Positions 34,383-44,112 of a stretch of DNA of 64,000 bases are shown here, one piece after another. The stretch spans positions 1 through 64,000 of the forward strand of contig NZ_QYTU02000009.1 of assembly GCF_003605365.2 (NCBI RefSeq), written 5' to 3'. Each line of letters begins with the position of its first letter. The first letter of the stretch is position 1. The position numbers and the translations under genes were made by a program. A model generated the notes under the pieces. It did no database searches. It saw only the letters and a list, made by a program, of their open reading frames with translations, and was not told the origin of the DNA. The stretch comes from Siminovitchia fortis (GTDB lineage Bacteria; Bacillota; Bacilli; Bacillales; Bacillaceae_C).

Positions 34383-35432
34383 CTACTGCCCCGCTTCCCA
34401 CCCGGAGACTTCCTCCCGTACTCGCGGCGCAACTTCTGTTCCAAGCAGTTCAATGGCTCTCATGACCTGATCATGAGGCATCGTGCCTAATGGAACATGC
34501 ATCATGAAGCGGGTAATACCCACTTCCTTACGAAGATGGATGATTTTTTGGGCTACGGTTTCCGGATCACCTACGTACAGCGCTCCTTCAAAGCTTCTGG
34601 CCGCGTCAAAGCTTGCCCGGCTATAATGTCCCCAGCCTCTTTCCCGGCCAAGCACATTCATCACCTGCTGGGTGGAAGGGAAAAACTTGTCCGCCGCCTC
34701 TTCAGCCGATTCCGCAACAAACCCATGCGAGTGCGATGCCACCGGCAGCTTGGACGGATCATGCCCCGCCTTGGCGGCCGCTCTTTTATATATTTCCACA
34801 AGCGGCGCAAACTGTACCGGCCTGCCCCCGATAATCGCAAGAGCAAGCGGCAGCCCTAACAAGCCTGCCCTGATGACAGATTGGGTATTTCCGCCGCTTC
34901 CTATCCATACAGGAAGCGGATCCTGCACCGGCCGCGGATATACTCCGAGATTGTCGATGGCCGGACGGTGCCCGCCCTTCCATGTTACCTTCTCGGACTC
35001 ACGTATTTTCAACAACAGCTCAAGCTTTTCCTCAAACAGCGTGTCGTAATCTTTCAGGTCGTAGCCGAACAACGGAAAGGATTCGATAAATGATCCCCGC
35101 CCCGCCATAATCTCTGCGCGCCCGTTCGAAATCCCATCAAGCATGGAAAAGTCTTGGAAAACGCGAACCGGATCGTCGGAAGAAAGCACAGTAACCGCAC
35201 TTGTGAGCCGGATCCTTTTTGTCCGCGACGCGGCGGCCGCCAGCAAGACAGCTGGCGATGATGCAGCGAAATCTTTCCGATGATGCTCCCCTACACCGAA
35301 TACATCCAAGCCAACTTCGTCGGCCAAAACAATCTCTTCGACCACTTCGCGCAATCTCTGTGCATGGCTGATCACATGTCCTGTCTTTGGATCGGGTGTC
35401 GTTTCTACAAATGTAGTTATGCCTATTTCCAT
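34383..35432 (-). CDS. LLM-class flavin-dependent oxidoreductase
   Basis: 349 aa bacterial-luciferase-like TIM barrel. Family blocks: EIGITTFVETTPDP, GLDVFGVGEHHRKDF, AAAASRTKRIRLTSAVTVLSSDDPVRVFQDFSMLDGIS (about 66-103), RAEIMAGRGSFIESFPLFG and VWIGSGGN. Uses reduced FMN in an oxidation whose substrate is unknown. GGAGG lies eight bases before ATG 35432. Monocistronic. Confidence 0.88.
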   Translation of the reverse strand: MEIGITTFVETTPDPKTGHVISHAQRLREVVEEIVLADEVGLDVFGVGEHHRKDFAASSPAVLLAAAASRTKRIRLTSAVTVLSSDDPVRVFQDFSMLDGISNGRAEIMAGRGSFIESFPLFGYDLKDYDTLFEEKLELLLKIRESEKVTWKGGHRPAIDNLGVYPRPVQDPLPVWIGSGGNTQSVIRAGLLGLPLALAIIGGRPVQFAPLVEIYKRAAAKAGHDPSKLPVASHSHGFVAESAEEAADKFFPSTQQVMNVLGRERGWGHYSRASFDAARSFEGALYVGDPETVAQKIIHLRKEVGITRFMMHVPLGTMPHDQVMRAIELLGTEVAPRVREEVSGWEAGQ

Positions 35433-35543
35433 TAGCCATTCCTCCAGGTTACAAAAAGTAATATACTTATTTTAAAGTTAATACTTTTATTTTACAATAT
35501 GGCTGCAAGGAAAATAGACCATCGCCCGCACCTATACCTTTTC

Positions 35544-37376
35544 CTATTTTATTTGAATGAACGCATACAAATCGGCATTATACCTGGAATTGGAATAATC
35601 AACGGAATTTGCGACGATACTCATTCGGACCGCATCGTTTTCTTCCGTTACTGTTGCCTTTTCAACGGTCAAATTATCATTGTTCCCTTTAAGTTCCTTT
35701 TGGTTTTCAAGAATCTGATCGAAGGCTTTCTTCGCATCAAACCGAATGAGCTCCTGATTCTCGCCATCAACGAGGATCAAGTAAATATCCTTCCCGTCAA
35801 TCACTTTCTTCAGCTTGTATGTTTGGTTATCTATTTCCACCGGAATGCCTGCCGCGGCATCTTGTTTCTTTTCATAAGGGTCGATATACAGGTGGACCAT
35901 CCGGTCGTAATTTTCGATATTTACCATAGGGCTTCGATCCCAGTCAAGATAAGCGAATCGGCTGTCATCCTGCCTCCTGCCCTCTTCATCATACACTTCT
36001 TCAAATCCGAAGGTGTCTTTAAAGTTACCGTAATAAAAAACATTATCCGGCAGCCAGTCTATGTCATCAATATAATCCATACTGTCCAAATAACTGACCG
36101 TTCTCGTGATGGTTTTCTTATCTTTGGTGGATATGTCCGCATTTGGAGCGACTTTCCTGTCTTCGAGCATACCGTTTTCCGTCAGTGTACTTTTAAGCAG
36201 GTTGATCTGATTTACCCGGCTCACTGTAAAAGCATCAACCGGCGGGATGATGGAAATAGCCGAAAAGACAATTAAGACAGCTGCTATTAATCCGTTTTTC
36301 CTGATTGGGAAAAAGCTGAATATCACCCCTGCGATAATAGCAAAAATTCCAAACAGGATGACATAGTAGCGTCCGTGTGTAAGGCCCATTTCCCCGATTC
36401 TCAAAATGGAAGCAATCGTTTGGAACAATACGATCGGAATTAATACTTTCGGAAAAATTTTTCTGAACAGGACTGCAAATTGATTCTCCAAATTACTTGC
36501 TAAAATATACACCAAAATGACAGTGATGGCATATGAAACAAGCATCGGTTCCAACAGATTGTTCGTCCAGAAATCTCCGCGGATATTTAACAGCACATAC
36601 GCGAGAAGTATCACCGTATATACGGCCGTCAACGGAATGATGATATACGAAATCAGAATCCCCAACAATTTCGGGGTATCGACTGCTTTTGCCACCTTCC
36701 CCTCTTGCAGGGCCTTGTCCCCACCCAACCTGCCGGCATCTTTTTTACCGGGGTAAGGAGGGGTGAAGGACAGGAAGAAAGTCGGTGCAAACAATGAGAA
36801 AACAATATTCAGGACATGCCCGTACGCTTTATAGTCCAATGAAAATAAAAGCTGGTCAACAGCCAGCAAGATGGCGTCAAGCCCGATCGAAATAACCGCT
36901 GAAAAAAGAACCGTGATAAAAAACGCCTTAAACACGGACATGAAGCTCTCATTAAATGTTATCTTGCTTTTGATGGACGGAACCCATATAAACGCCATGA
37001 CCAGCGCAAATATGGCAACGCCCGTTTTGGTTCCAATTTCCATATTAAAAGTGGATGCCGATCGAATGGCAAAGAAATATCCGGCTGTTAAAACCGCCGC
37101 TCCCCCCATGAGCAGGAGCCGTTCACTTATCTTTGTAAAAAAGCGTTCGAACGTTTGCTGGGCAACTGCGCTCAGAAGGGCGCCAATCACAAAGGTGAAA
37201 AGATATTTTGTATAACTTTCCGTTTCATTATTGATCATATTCATATTCACAGTAGCGGCAGCCAGCAGAAAAAGCATCGTCAATGGGTAACGGTTGACAG
37301 CCTCTATCAGGCCAATCAGCTTATTCCTCAAGCCTTTGACCACGTTCATCAACATCACCTTTTTCCTTTTTTTCAT
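35544..37376 (-). CDS. DUF4153 family membrane protein
   Basis: About 610 aa. Roughly 12 membrane helices in residues 20-400 (for example YPLTMLFLLAAATV, AFFITVLFSAVISIGLDAILL, LLGILISYIIIPLTAVYTVI, NGLIAAVLIVFSAISIIPP). An extracytoplasmic C-terminal domain of about 200 residues follows, rich in Asp and Tyr. The function of DUF4153 is not known. Start is uncertain: ATG 37376 has AGGTGA, while ATG 37349 has AAGGTGA at a better distance. Confidence 0.8.
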   Translation of the reverse strand: MKKRKKVMLMNVVKGLRNKLIGLIEAVNRYPLTMLFLLAAATVNMNMINNETESYTKYLFTFVIGALLSAVAQQTFERFFTKISERLLLMGGAAVLTAGYFFAIRSASTFNMEIGTKTGVAIFALVMAFIWVPSIKSKITFNESFMSVFKAFFITVLFSAVISIGLDAILLAVDQLLFSLDYKAYGHVLNIVFSLFAPTFFLSFTPPYPGKKDAGRLGGDKALQEGKVAKAVDTPKLLGILISYIIIPLTAVYTVILLAYVLLNIRGDFWTNNLLEPMLVSYAITVILVYILASNLENQFAVLFRKIFPKVLIPIVLFQTIASILRIGEMGLTHGRYYVILFGIFAIIAGVIFSFFPIRKNGLIAAVLIVFSAISIIPPVDAFTVSRVNQINLLKSTLTENGMLEDRKVAPNADISTKDKKTITRTVSYLDSMDYIDDIDWLPDNVFYYGNFKDTFGFEEVYDEEGRRQDDSRFAYLDWDRSPMVNIENYDRMVHLYIDPYEKKQDAAAGIPVEIDNQTYKLKKVIDGKDIYLILVDGENQELIRFDAKKAFDQILENQKELKGNNDNLTVEKATVTEENDAVRMSIVANSVDYSNSRYNADLYAFIQIK

Positions 37377-37538
37377 TTTATTCACCTAAGCCCGTCCGGA
37401 TAAAAATAACAATACTGAACTGGTTTCCTTGATGGTACTACGATTTAGGTCAACTGTATATAGTTTCTTTCACTAATTGATAAGAAAAAACATTTTCGGA
37501 CAAAATACAATGAAAATCGGACTTAAACGGAGGACACC

Positions 37539-39170
37539 ATGAATCTCTCAGACATATTGATCATCATCGCCTTTACAACCGGCGCCCTTGTTTTGGCGGC
37601 ACTCATCATTTTTTTCATATATTTGATATTGTTCGACCGGAATCAGAAAATGCATGCTATTTTAAGAAATTACCCTTTGCTTGGAAGGGTCCGCTATTTT
37701 TTTGAAAAAATCGGACCGGAAATGCGCCAGTACTGGTTTAACAGCGATACGGAAGGAAAACCATTCTCCAGGGCTGATTATGAAAATATTGTGAGGAGTG
37801 CGAAATACAAACGGGATGTAATCGGTTTCGGTTCCAGACGGGATTTTGAGGAAGAAGGATTTTACATCCGCAATGACATGTTTCCAAAGCTGACGGAAGA
37901 ACTGAAAGTCGACCAGGAAACAATAGCTTTGACAAAAAAATATCTGCTTATCAAAGACCCCCTGTTCACTCAAAGGATTGAGAAGGTTGAGGATGACGAG
38001 TCTTCCGCCTACTTGCTCCATGAAGATGACGCTATCGTAATCGGCCCTCATCTGGAGCACCCTTTTATCCTTAAAGGCCAGATCGGCATGTCCGCTATGA
38101 GCTACGGAGCTTTGGGAAAAAATGCGATAACCGCCTTATCCAAGGGGCTTGCGATGGCAAAAGGGACTTGGATGAACACCGGCGAAGGCGGCTTGTCCCC
38201 ATACCATCTTGAAGGCGGCGTCGATATTATTATGCAAATCGGGCCGGGCCTGTTCGGCATCCGGGATAAAGACGGAGAGGTGGATTGGGACGAGCTGAAA
38301 AGGAAAAGTGAAATCCCCCAAGTTAGGGCATTTGAAATTAAGCTAGCCCAAGGGGCGAAAGTCCGCGGCGGCCATATTGATGCAGAAAAAGTGAATCCGG
38401 AAGTGGCCGAAATCCGGAAAGTTGAGCCTTACAAAGCGGTGGACAGCCCCAACCGCTTCCGGCAGTTTCATGACGTGCCGACAATGTTTGATTTTATAGA
38501 CAAAATTCGGGAAACGACCGGTAAGCCTGTTGGCATCAAGATTGTAATTGGCGGAAATGACAGTGCCAAGGAATTGGCAAAGTATATGAGCGAAACCGGC
38601 AGAGGCCCCGATTTTATTACGATTGACGGCGCAGAGGGAGGAACAGGAGCCTCCTATCAAGAACTGGCGGACAGCGTCGGCCTGCCGATTAAATCCGGGC
38701 TGCTCATTTTAGTCTCTACCCTCAAAAAATACGGTGTCCGGAACCGGGTGAAAATTATTGCGTCCGGGAAACTTTTTTCACCAGACCGGATTGCCGTCGC
38801 TTTGGCCATGGGGGCCGACCTTGTCCAGATTGGCAGAGGGTTCATGATATCTGTCGGATGCATTCAAACGTTAAAGTGCCAATCCAATATATGTCCAGTC
38901 GGAGTGGCCACAACGGATCCACACCTGCAAAAAGCCCTTGTCGTTGATGAGAAAAAGCATCGTGCAGCAAATTATGTCATCACATTACGGAAAGCATTAT
39001 TCCGAATTTCCGCTGCAGCCGGCCTGAATTCGCCGGTCCACTTTTCCTCTAAAAACGTCATGTTCAAGGATGATAAAGGGATCGCCCATTCACTTGAAAG
39101 CATCATACACGAAATAGAACAGCAAATAGAATGTGATGAAGCGGCGAATCTCTCAACTTTGATGAAGTAA
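37539..39170 (+). CDS. FMN-binding glutamate synthase family protein, YerD-like
   Basis: 543 aa. An N-terminal membrane helix (ILIIIAFTTGALVLAALIIFFIYLIL split over 6-31) is followed by a glutamate-synthase-type FMN barrel. Blocks: GQIGMSAMSYGALGKNAITALSKG, NTGEGGLSPYH, IGPGLFGIRD, KIVIGGNDSAKE, FITIDGAEGGTGAS and MGADLVQIGRGFM. The Cys-rich element CIQTLKCQSNICPVGVATTD can bind an Fe-S cluster. No glutaminase domain, so it is not a complete GOGAT. Reaction unknown. GGAGG precedes the ATG. Confidence 0.9.
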   Translation: MNLSDILIIIAFTTGALVLAALIIFFIYLILFDRNQKMHAILRNYPLLGRVRYFFEKIGPEMRQYWFNSDTEGKPFSRADYENIVRSAKYKRDVIGFGSRRDFEEEGFYIRNDMFPKLTEELKVDQETIALTKKYLLIKDPLFTQRIEKVEDDESSAYLLHEDDAIVIGPHLEHPFILKGQIGMSAMSYGALGKNAITALSKGLAMAKGTWMNTGEGGLSPYHLEGGVDIIMQIGPGLFGIRDKDGEVDWDELKRKSEIPQVRAFEIKLAQGAKVRGGHIDAEKVNPEVAEIRKVEPYKAVDSPNRFRQFHDVPTMFDFIDKIRETTGKPVGIKIVIGGNDSAKELAKYMSETGRGPDFITIDGAEGGTGASYQELADSVGLPIKSGLLILVSTLKKYGVRNRVKIIASGKLFSPDRIAVALAMGADLVQIGRGFMISVGCIQTLKCQSNICPVGVATTDPHLQKALVVDEKKHRAANYVITLRKALFRISAAAGLNSPVHFSSKNVMFKDDKGIAHSLESIIHEIEQQIECDEAANLSTLMK

Positions 39171-39229
39171 TACCAGCATTTGCTGTAGTATGTAAACATA
39201 TTTTTTTCAAACAACAGTTAAGGTAAAAA

Positions 39230-39253
39230 CAATGGGGTGGCAATTCCCCATTG
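39230..39253. terminator. Bidirectional terminator between convergent genes
   Basis: 8-bp stem CAATGGGG / CCCCATTG with TTTTTT on the plus side and an A-tract giving TTTTT on the minus side. It serves both the YerD-like and the phosphodiesterase genes. Confidence 0.85.
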
Positions 39254-39257
39254 TTTT

Positions 39258-39746
39258 TTACTTAAACATCACGATTTCAGCCCGGAAAGCCTCATCAATA
39301 TGTAAAATTCCATATGAGTAATAAGGCATCCTCCGCTTGTCTGTAGGAGAGCCGGGGTTCATCAGCATGACTTTGTAATAATATTGAATCGTCGGAATAT
39401 GGGAGTGGCCAAAAATGATGATGTCTGCCCCTTCCTCTTCAAAAGCTTCTAATGCACGTTTTTCGGTCGTCTTGCTTTCACCATGTCCATGCACGACTCC
39501 AATTTTAAAGCCGTTCACTTCAATGAGTTCCTTTGCTTTGAAGTGTTGCTGTATCCCTTCGCCATCTATATTTCCATATACGCCGACAACCTTGGCATAC
39601 TCTGAAAGCTCCCTGTAAACCCCCATTTCAACCCAATCACCCGCATGGATAATCAAGTCCGCGGATTCGCATTCTTTTAAAAGAGGTGCCGGCAGCCGCT
39701 TTGCCCTGCCGGAGATATGTGTATCAGATGTCACTACAATTTTCAA
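39258..39746 (-). CDS. YfcE/MJ0936-family metallophosphoesterase
   Basis: 162 aa. Dimetal motifs: VTSDTHISG, IIHAGDWVE, VYGNIDG, GVVHGHGES, FGHSHIP and a final LMNPGSPTDKR. Probable phosphodiesterase of cyclic or bis-phosphate substrates; specificity unknown. Start set at TTG 39746, with AAAGGGG eight bases upstream; the ATG at 39767 has no ribosome binding site. Confidence 0.87.
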   Translation of the reverse strand: MKIVVTSDTHISGRAKRLPAPLLKECESADLIIHAGDWVEMGVYRELSEYAKVVGVYGNIDGEGIQQHFKAKELIEVNGFKIGVVHGHGESKTTEKRALEAFEEEGADIIIFGHSHIPTIQYYYKVMLMNPGSPTDKRRMPYYSYGILHIDEAFRAEIVMFK

Positions 39747-39857
39747 TTTCACCGCCCCTTTGTCCATTTTTCAGATTAAAAAATCAAGATGCCGATTTTT
39801 CATTTAAAAACAGCATCCGTGAAATGATCCATTTCTTCAAGTTTCCGGCTTGACGGA

Positions 39858-40334
39858 TCATGGTTCCAACGGCGGGACAGCAATCTCCGCGTATTGAAGA
39901 TCATCCCGTTTTTTCATTTTTATCTGGAAATACGAATCGCGGTACTCCGAAACGGAATCTTTCATTTTTACCGCTGTAGGAAGGGTGATGACAGACCGGT
40001 GGCCTGAAGAGGGAATGCCCTCAATAAACATCTGATTGGAATTATGGTAGACCTTCATTCGGGATAATTGGCTTTCATCCGTAATCAGGATTTTCACATA
40101 GACATGATCAAGGCTCTCAAAAGTCGTTGCCTGCAGCGGCCCCTCAGCCGACACCTGCATCTCCTGTCCGCGTTCGCTGTCCGAATCCATGGAGCCCATC
40201 ATTTTGGCATTTTTGATGGAAGAAGAAATGGACTGCTCCATTAATTCCTGAACATATTTTTGTATATCATTGTTTAAATAATTCTCGCTTAACCATTTCG
40301 GCAGTGTGCCTTTTAAAAATTGGAATGGGAACAT
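39858..40334 (-). CDS. GerT/Hsp20-like spore-associated protein
   Basis: 158 aa. An N-terminal helical part (PFQFLKGTLPKWLSENYLNNDI, broken here for length) and an alpha-crystallin-like beta domain (VYVKILITDESQ, MKVYHNSNQMFIEGIP, SVITLPTAVKMKDSVSEYRDS, FQIKMKKRDD). Similar in plan to GerT and CotM-type spore proteins of Bacillus; a spore-coat role is inference. No strong ribosome binding site is seen. Confidence 0.6.
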   Translation of the reverse strand: MFPFQFLKGTLPKWLSENYLNNDIQKYVQELMEQSISSSIKNAKMMGSMDSDSERGQEMQVSAEGPLQATTFESLDHVYVKILITDESQLSRMKVYHNSNQMFIEGIPSSGHRSVITLPTAVKMKDSVSEYRDSYFQIKMKKRDDLQYAEIAVPPLEP

Positions 40335-40490
40335 GATCAGTCTCCCCTATAAGATTTAAGATTCAATCCTGATGTTTACAATATATGCCCACACTTTCGA
40401 TTGGTTAAAGAAGGGCTGCAAAAGCAGAAGTGCCCAGTTAGCCCGACAAGCGCAAGACGATTTCCCGGGCGTTCAGCTCCTTAGCCATTA

Positions 40491-40535
40491 AAAAAGCATT
40501 TCCAGAGGTCATTTTTTGACCTCAAGGAAAATGCT
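40491..40535 (-). terminator. Terminator of the VOC-family gene
   Basis: Stem AGCATTTTCC-(bulge)-GAGGTCA with a T-rich loop (40496-40534) and TTTTTT on the minus strand. Confidence 0.8.
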
Positions 40536-40554
40536 GCAGAATATCACTTTATTT

Positions 40555-40935
40555 TCAACTTTTTTCCATGACTGCAAAATAGTTTCCTTCGTTATCAGCA
40601 AAATTGAACACTTTCCCGGAAGGCATATCAACCATTTCACCAACTGTTATATTTTTATCCAGAAAGTCTTGATACAATTCTTCAACGTTCTCGGAGAAAA
40701 ACATCAACGAAGGAGTGCCCAAGTTTAACTCTGGCTCCATTTTTGCGATTAACTCCTTATTATGCAGAATAAGACTTGTTTCTGCATCCTTTGTGGGAGC
40801 AATTTCAATCCATCTCATCCCTTGGCCATTATTTTCTTCGGAAATTACAACGAAACCAGCTTTCTCCGTCCAGAATCGTAATACCTCATCCTGATCATTC
40901 ACATACAACATAATCTGGCCAACTTTGTTAATCAT
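40555..40935 (-). CDS. VOC/glyoxalase-fold protein
   Basis: 126 aa. Paired beta-alpha-beta modules of the vicinal-oxygen-chelate fold: QIMLYVNDQDEVLRFWTEKAGF, RWIEIAPTKD, LMFFSENVEELYQDF, KVFNFADNEGNYFAVME. Could be an antibiotic-resistance-like or glyoxalase-like protein. Start at ATG 40935 with GGAAGGG upstream. Confidence 0.82.
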   Translation of the reverse strand: MINKVGQIMLYVNDQDEVLRFWTEKAGFVVISEENNGQGMRWIEIAPTKDAETSLILHNKELIAKMEPELNLGTPSLMFFSENVEELYQDFLDKNITVGEMVDMPSGKVFNFADNEGNYFAVMEKS

Positions 40936-40967
40936 TTTTTCCCTTCCTTCCATTCGTTTTTTTTATT

Positions 40968-43064
40968 TTACTCCGAATTATGACCGCTTCCATCATGCCT
41001 TTGTACCATTTGAAATTTTATAAAAAACGTCGTGCCTTCCTTCCCTGTTTCAATTTCAATCTTTGCATTGTGTCGGGCGGCGATGGCATAACATATACCC
41101 AGTCCCAAACCTGTCCCGTTGTCTTTGGTCGTGAAGAATGGAGTGCCCAGTTTTTCCATCACTTCTGAACTGATTCCCATCCCTTGATCCTGAATAGCAA
41201 GAACGACAGAATCCTTTTCTTTGTATGTTCTGACCCATAGCGTTTTCCCTTCTTCCATCGCTTCCAGGCCGTTTCGGTATATATTCATGATTAATTGACG
41301 TATCTCATTATGATTTAAAAGCAGCTCCGGGACCTCTTCCGTTTCCACTTCGATCATTTTGTTTTGGGTAACCGCATCGACCTTCATCAATGGGGTCATA
41401 TCAAAAATAATTGTATTTAAATCCATCATTTTCATATCAGAGGTCTTTGTATTGCCTATGGAAAGGAATTCCGTAATTATTGAGTTGGCGCGGTCCAGCT
41501 CTTCGATCATGATTTCTAAATAATGATCATGTCTGCCAAAATCATTATCCATCTTTAATAATTGCAGGAACCCCCTCACCGTTGCCATCGGATTTCTGAT
41601 TTCATGACTGATCCCTGCCGCCATTTGTCCGATCAGATCCAAACTCGATAACCGTTTAAATTCGTTTTCATACCTTTTCTTTTCCGTTATGTTTTTTAAA
41701 AGGCAGCAGATTCCATCCTCATAAGGGTAGGCAGATATGTCATACCAGTGTTCTCCATAAGCCGAGAGTATTTCGAATTGTACAGCAATCCGCCCGGACA
41801 TCGCCCGGTGAAGCTCCTTATACATGACCGTATTGATTCTTTCGGGGAAGACCTCCCACAGGCTTTTTCCAAGTACATCCTTTGCCGTTTTATTATTCGG
41901 TAAAACTTGATGTTGATTGACGTACGTAATTTTCCAATCCCTGTCCACTGCAAAGAACCCGCCTGTAATCCCTTCGATTACGCTGACCACCTTTTCATTG
42001 GCCACAGCCAATTCCCTCGTTCGTTCTTCGACCATCCTTTCAAGCCTGCCTACATATTTCAGGTTTGAAAAAACCGGAGCAGTCCAGTCAACAATTGATT
42101 GTGCAAATTGAATAAGGCAATCACAGTACTTGAAATTATTTTCCTCTTGTACGGCAACAATGATAACCCCCAGCACTTCTCCCAATGAAACAAAGGGAAA
42201 GGCCAGCAACGACTTTATATTAAAATTCCGGCAATCTTTGCAGTCTATTCTCTCATCTTTGTGAACATCCGGAACATAGATCGTATTTTTGGTACGAATA
42301 ACATCTTGAATAATTTCTTTAAAGCTTTGTTCCATTCGGATATAATCGGTTCCCGTCCCCTTATTAATGATAAAAGAAGGCACCTTTTTGTCCGTAGAAT
42401 CCAGAAGAAAAGCCGCGATGATAGTATTGTTGTCCAAGATCCTTTTTAAGTATGAAAAACAGATATCAATACATTCTTCCATCGAGGAACACTTGGTCAG
42501 ATCGCGTGACATACCAAGCATCAGCTGCTTTTCAAGAAGCAGGTCCTCCTTCAGCTTCAAATATTTCGCATTTTGAATGGCAACCGCAGCCATATTCACA
42601 TAGGCTTCGACACTTTTTATCTCTAAACCTGTTAAACTCATTGAAACCCCGTGATTATGTAAAAAAATAAGGCCAAATACCTCTTGCTCGAAAGTGATTG
42701 GCAACGCCAGCAATGATTTGACTTGAAAAGCTTTAATCAATTTTGGATCCGGCCTGTCATCCTTGGATACTTCCGGAATATAAATCGTTTTTCTCAACTC
42801 AATCAGTTCTTTGGCCAGCTTGTTTTCTTTTGGGTCAATGACCACAGTATCGATTGCCATACCATCAAATGTTTGGGGCTTTCCTGCAACTCCCCTGAAC
42901 GTTCCATCTTCCTGAGGCAAATAGATCCCTACAGCATCACATTGAACAATTTCTTCAGAAATCGCTTTAGTTACGTGCATCAACACTTCCTGGAGATTCG
43001 ATTTGGTGTTGATGATTTTTGTTATGTGTGCAAGTCGAGAATAACTCGTCTGTTCCCTTACCAT
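40968..43064 (-). CDS. Soluble sensor histidine kinase with two GAF domains and a PAS domain
   Basis: 698 aa, no membrane helix. Order: GAF (about 12-160), GAF (about 180-340) containing CKDCRNF, PAS (about 355-460, VIEGITGGFFAVDRDWKITYVN), HisKA with the phospho-acceptor in AAGISHEIRNPMATVRGFL, HATPase with GTGLGLGICYAIAA. The form is that of sporulation-type orphan kinases; no response regulator is adjacent. The first ligand-binding GAF may sense a small molecule or redox state through its cysteines. GGAGACTGG precedes ATG 43064; ATGs at 43082 and 43103 are alternatives. Confidence 0.86.
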   Translation of the reverse strand: MVREQTSYSRLAHITKIINTKSNLQEVLMHVTKAISEEIVQCDAVGIYLPQEDGTFRGVAGKPQTFDGMAIDTVVIDPKENKLAKELIELRKTIYIPEVSKDDRPDPKLIKAFQVKSLLALPITFEQEVFGLIFLHNHGVSMSLTGLEIKSVEAYVNMAAVAIQNAKYLKLKEDLLLEKQLMLGMSRDLTKCSSMEECIDICFSYLKRILDNNTIIAAFLLDSTDKKVPSFIINKGTGTDYIRMEQSFKEIIQDVIRTKNTIYVPDVHKDERIDCKDCRNFNIKSLLAFPFVSLGEVLGVIIVAVQEENNFKYCDCLIQFAQSIVDWTAPVFSNLKYVGRLERMVEERTRELAVANEKVVSVIEGITGGFFAVDRDWKITYVNQHQVLPNNKTAKDVLGKSLWEVFPERINTVMYKELHRAMSGRIAVQFEILSAYGEHWYDISAYPYEDGICCLLKNITEKKRYENEFKRLSSLDLIGQMAAGISHEIRNPMATVRGFLQLLKMDNDFGRHDHYLEIMIEELDRANSIITEFLSIGNTKTSDMKMMDLNTIIFDMTPLMKVDAVTQNKMIEVETEEVPELLLNHNEIRQLIMNIYRNGLEAMEEGKTLWVRTYKEKDSVVLAIQDQGMGISSEVMEKLGTPFFTTKDNGTGLGLGICYAIAARHNAKIEIETGKEGTTFFIKFQMVQRHDGSGHNSE

Positions 43065-43245
43065 TTTCCAGTCTCCAATCATAAGTTCAAAACACTCTAC
43101 CAATCATACAAAAGTCTTGTAATGTTACCTATATTTTACATGGATTTCATGACGTTGTAAGCACATTTAGAAAAATAAAGTCGGTTAATTATGAATCCCC
43201 TATACAACAACTTTCCTTTCACATATATTAAAATCAGGTGATGAT

Positions 43246-44010
43246 ATGAAAACCAAACTATATATGGATACTGGGAAGTTCATAGCAGGAATGACCATGA
43301 AGGATCTGAAGGAACCTGAAAAAAACAATATGGCTCTGCATGTTTGTGAAAATACTGCCGATGTGGTAGAAAACCGAAAAGACCTGGCCAAATTTCTTAA
43401 TTGCGAACTGAGTGATTTCGTTTGCGCCAATCAAACCCATTCCTCCAATTTTCACAAGGTGACGCTTTCTGAAAAAGGACGCGGCGCAGATGGATTAGAC
43501 ACGGCCATCGCCGATACGGATGCCCTGTACACATATGAGCCAAATCTGCTATTATGCTGCTTTACGGCGGATTGCGTACCGGTGATTTTCTATAATGAAG
43601 CGAATGGACTCATTGGTGTGATCCACTCGGGATGGCAAGGAACCGTGAAAGAAATCACCTTGAAATTATTTCAGCACTTAATAGAGACGGAACAATGTGA
43701 GCCGGAAGATTTTCATATTCAAATCGGGGCAGCATTGAGCCAGGAAAAATTTGAAGTTGATGAGGATGTATTCGCGAAATTCAGGGACCTGGGCTACGCT
43801 GATGACTTCATTTATTTTAATGGCGAGACCCGAAAATACCATATCGATAATCAGTTAACAGTGAAAAAGCAATGTGAGCTGGCGGGAGTTCCGGGGGATC
43901 AGATTTCCGTAGACCGAACCTGCACCTATTTGAGCCCGGATGGTTTTTCTTATCGGCAAGATAAAAAGTGCGGAAGGCATATGAGTTTTGTGATGAGAAA
44001 AGGAGATTGA
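43246..44010 (+). CDS. pgeF: Peptidoglycan editing factor PgeF (YfiH/LACC1 family)
   Basis: 254 aa. Zn/Cu-type active-site motifs NQTHSSNFH, CCFTADCVPVIFY and IGVIHSGWQGT, with IQIGAALS and CTYLSPDGFSYRQDKKCGRHMS (split here) at the C-terminus. Members act as purine nucleoside phosphorylase/adenosine deaminase-like enzymes; in E. coli PgeF prevents misincorporation of L-Ser into muropeptides. AGGTGATGAT precedes the ATG. Confidence 0.88.
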   Translation: MKTKLYMDTGKFIAGMTMKDLKEPEKNNMALHVCENTADVVENRKDLAKFLNCELSDFVCANQTHSSNFHKVTLSEKGRGADGLDTAIADTDALYTYEPNLLLCCFTADCVPVIFYNEANGLIGVIHSGWQGTVKEITLKLFQHLIETEQCEPEDFHIQIGAALSQEKFEVDEDVFAKFRDLGYADDFIYFNGETRKYHIDNQLTVKKQCELAGVPGDQISVDRTCTYLSPDGFSYRQDKKCGRHMSFVMRKGD

Positions 44011-44012
44011 GC

Positions 44013-44034
44013 GGGGACCGACCTCCCCTTTTTT
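44013..44034 (+). terminator. Terminator of pgeF
   Basis: GGGGA / TCCCC stem with a 6-nt loop and TTTTTT directly after the stop codon. Confidence 0.75.
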
Positions 44035-44046
44035 GCATTAACGCAC

Positions 44047-44108
44047 TAACGCGGTGGGGGACAGGCCCCCAGTACGTTAACGCGTTAATGCGGTGGGGGA
44101 CAGGCCCC
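44047..44108. repeat. Tandem pair of a 23-bp repeat (GGTGGGGGACAGGCCCC)
   Basis: TAACGC/TAATGC followed by GGTGGGGGACAGGCCCC at 44047-44069 and 44086-44108, 39 bp apart, with TTAACGCGTTAA between. Each contains an internal GGGG..CCCC self-complementarity. Looks like a small dispersed Bacillus intergenic repeat; not coding. Confidence 0.65.
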
Positions 44109-44112
44109 TTAT

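Noticed and set aside
35499-36275. 258-codon plus-strand frame
   Set aside because: It lies antisense inside the clear DUF4153 gene, has no ribosome binding site, and its hydrophobic composition mirrors the sense strand.
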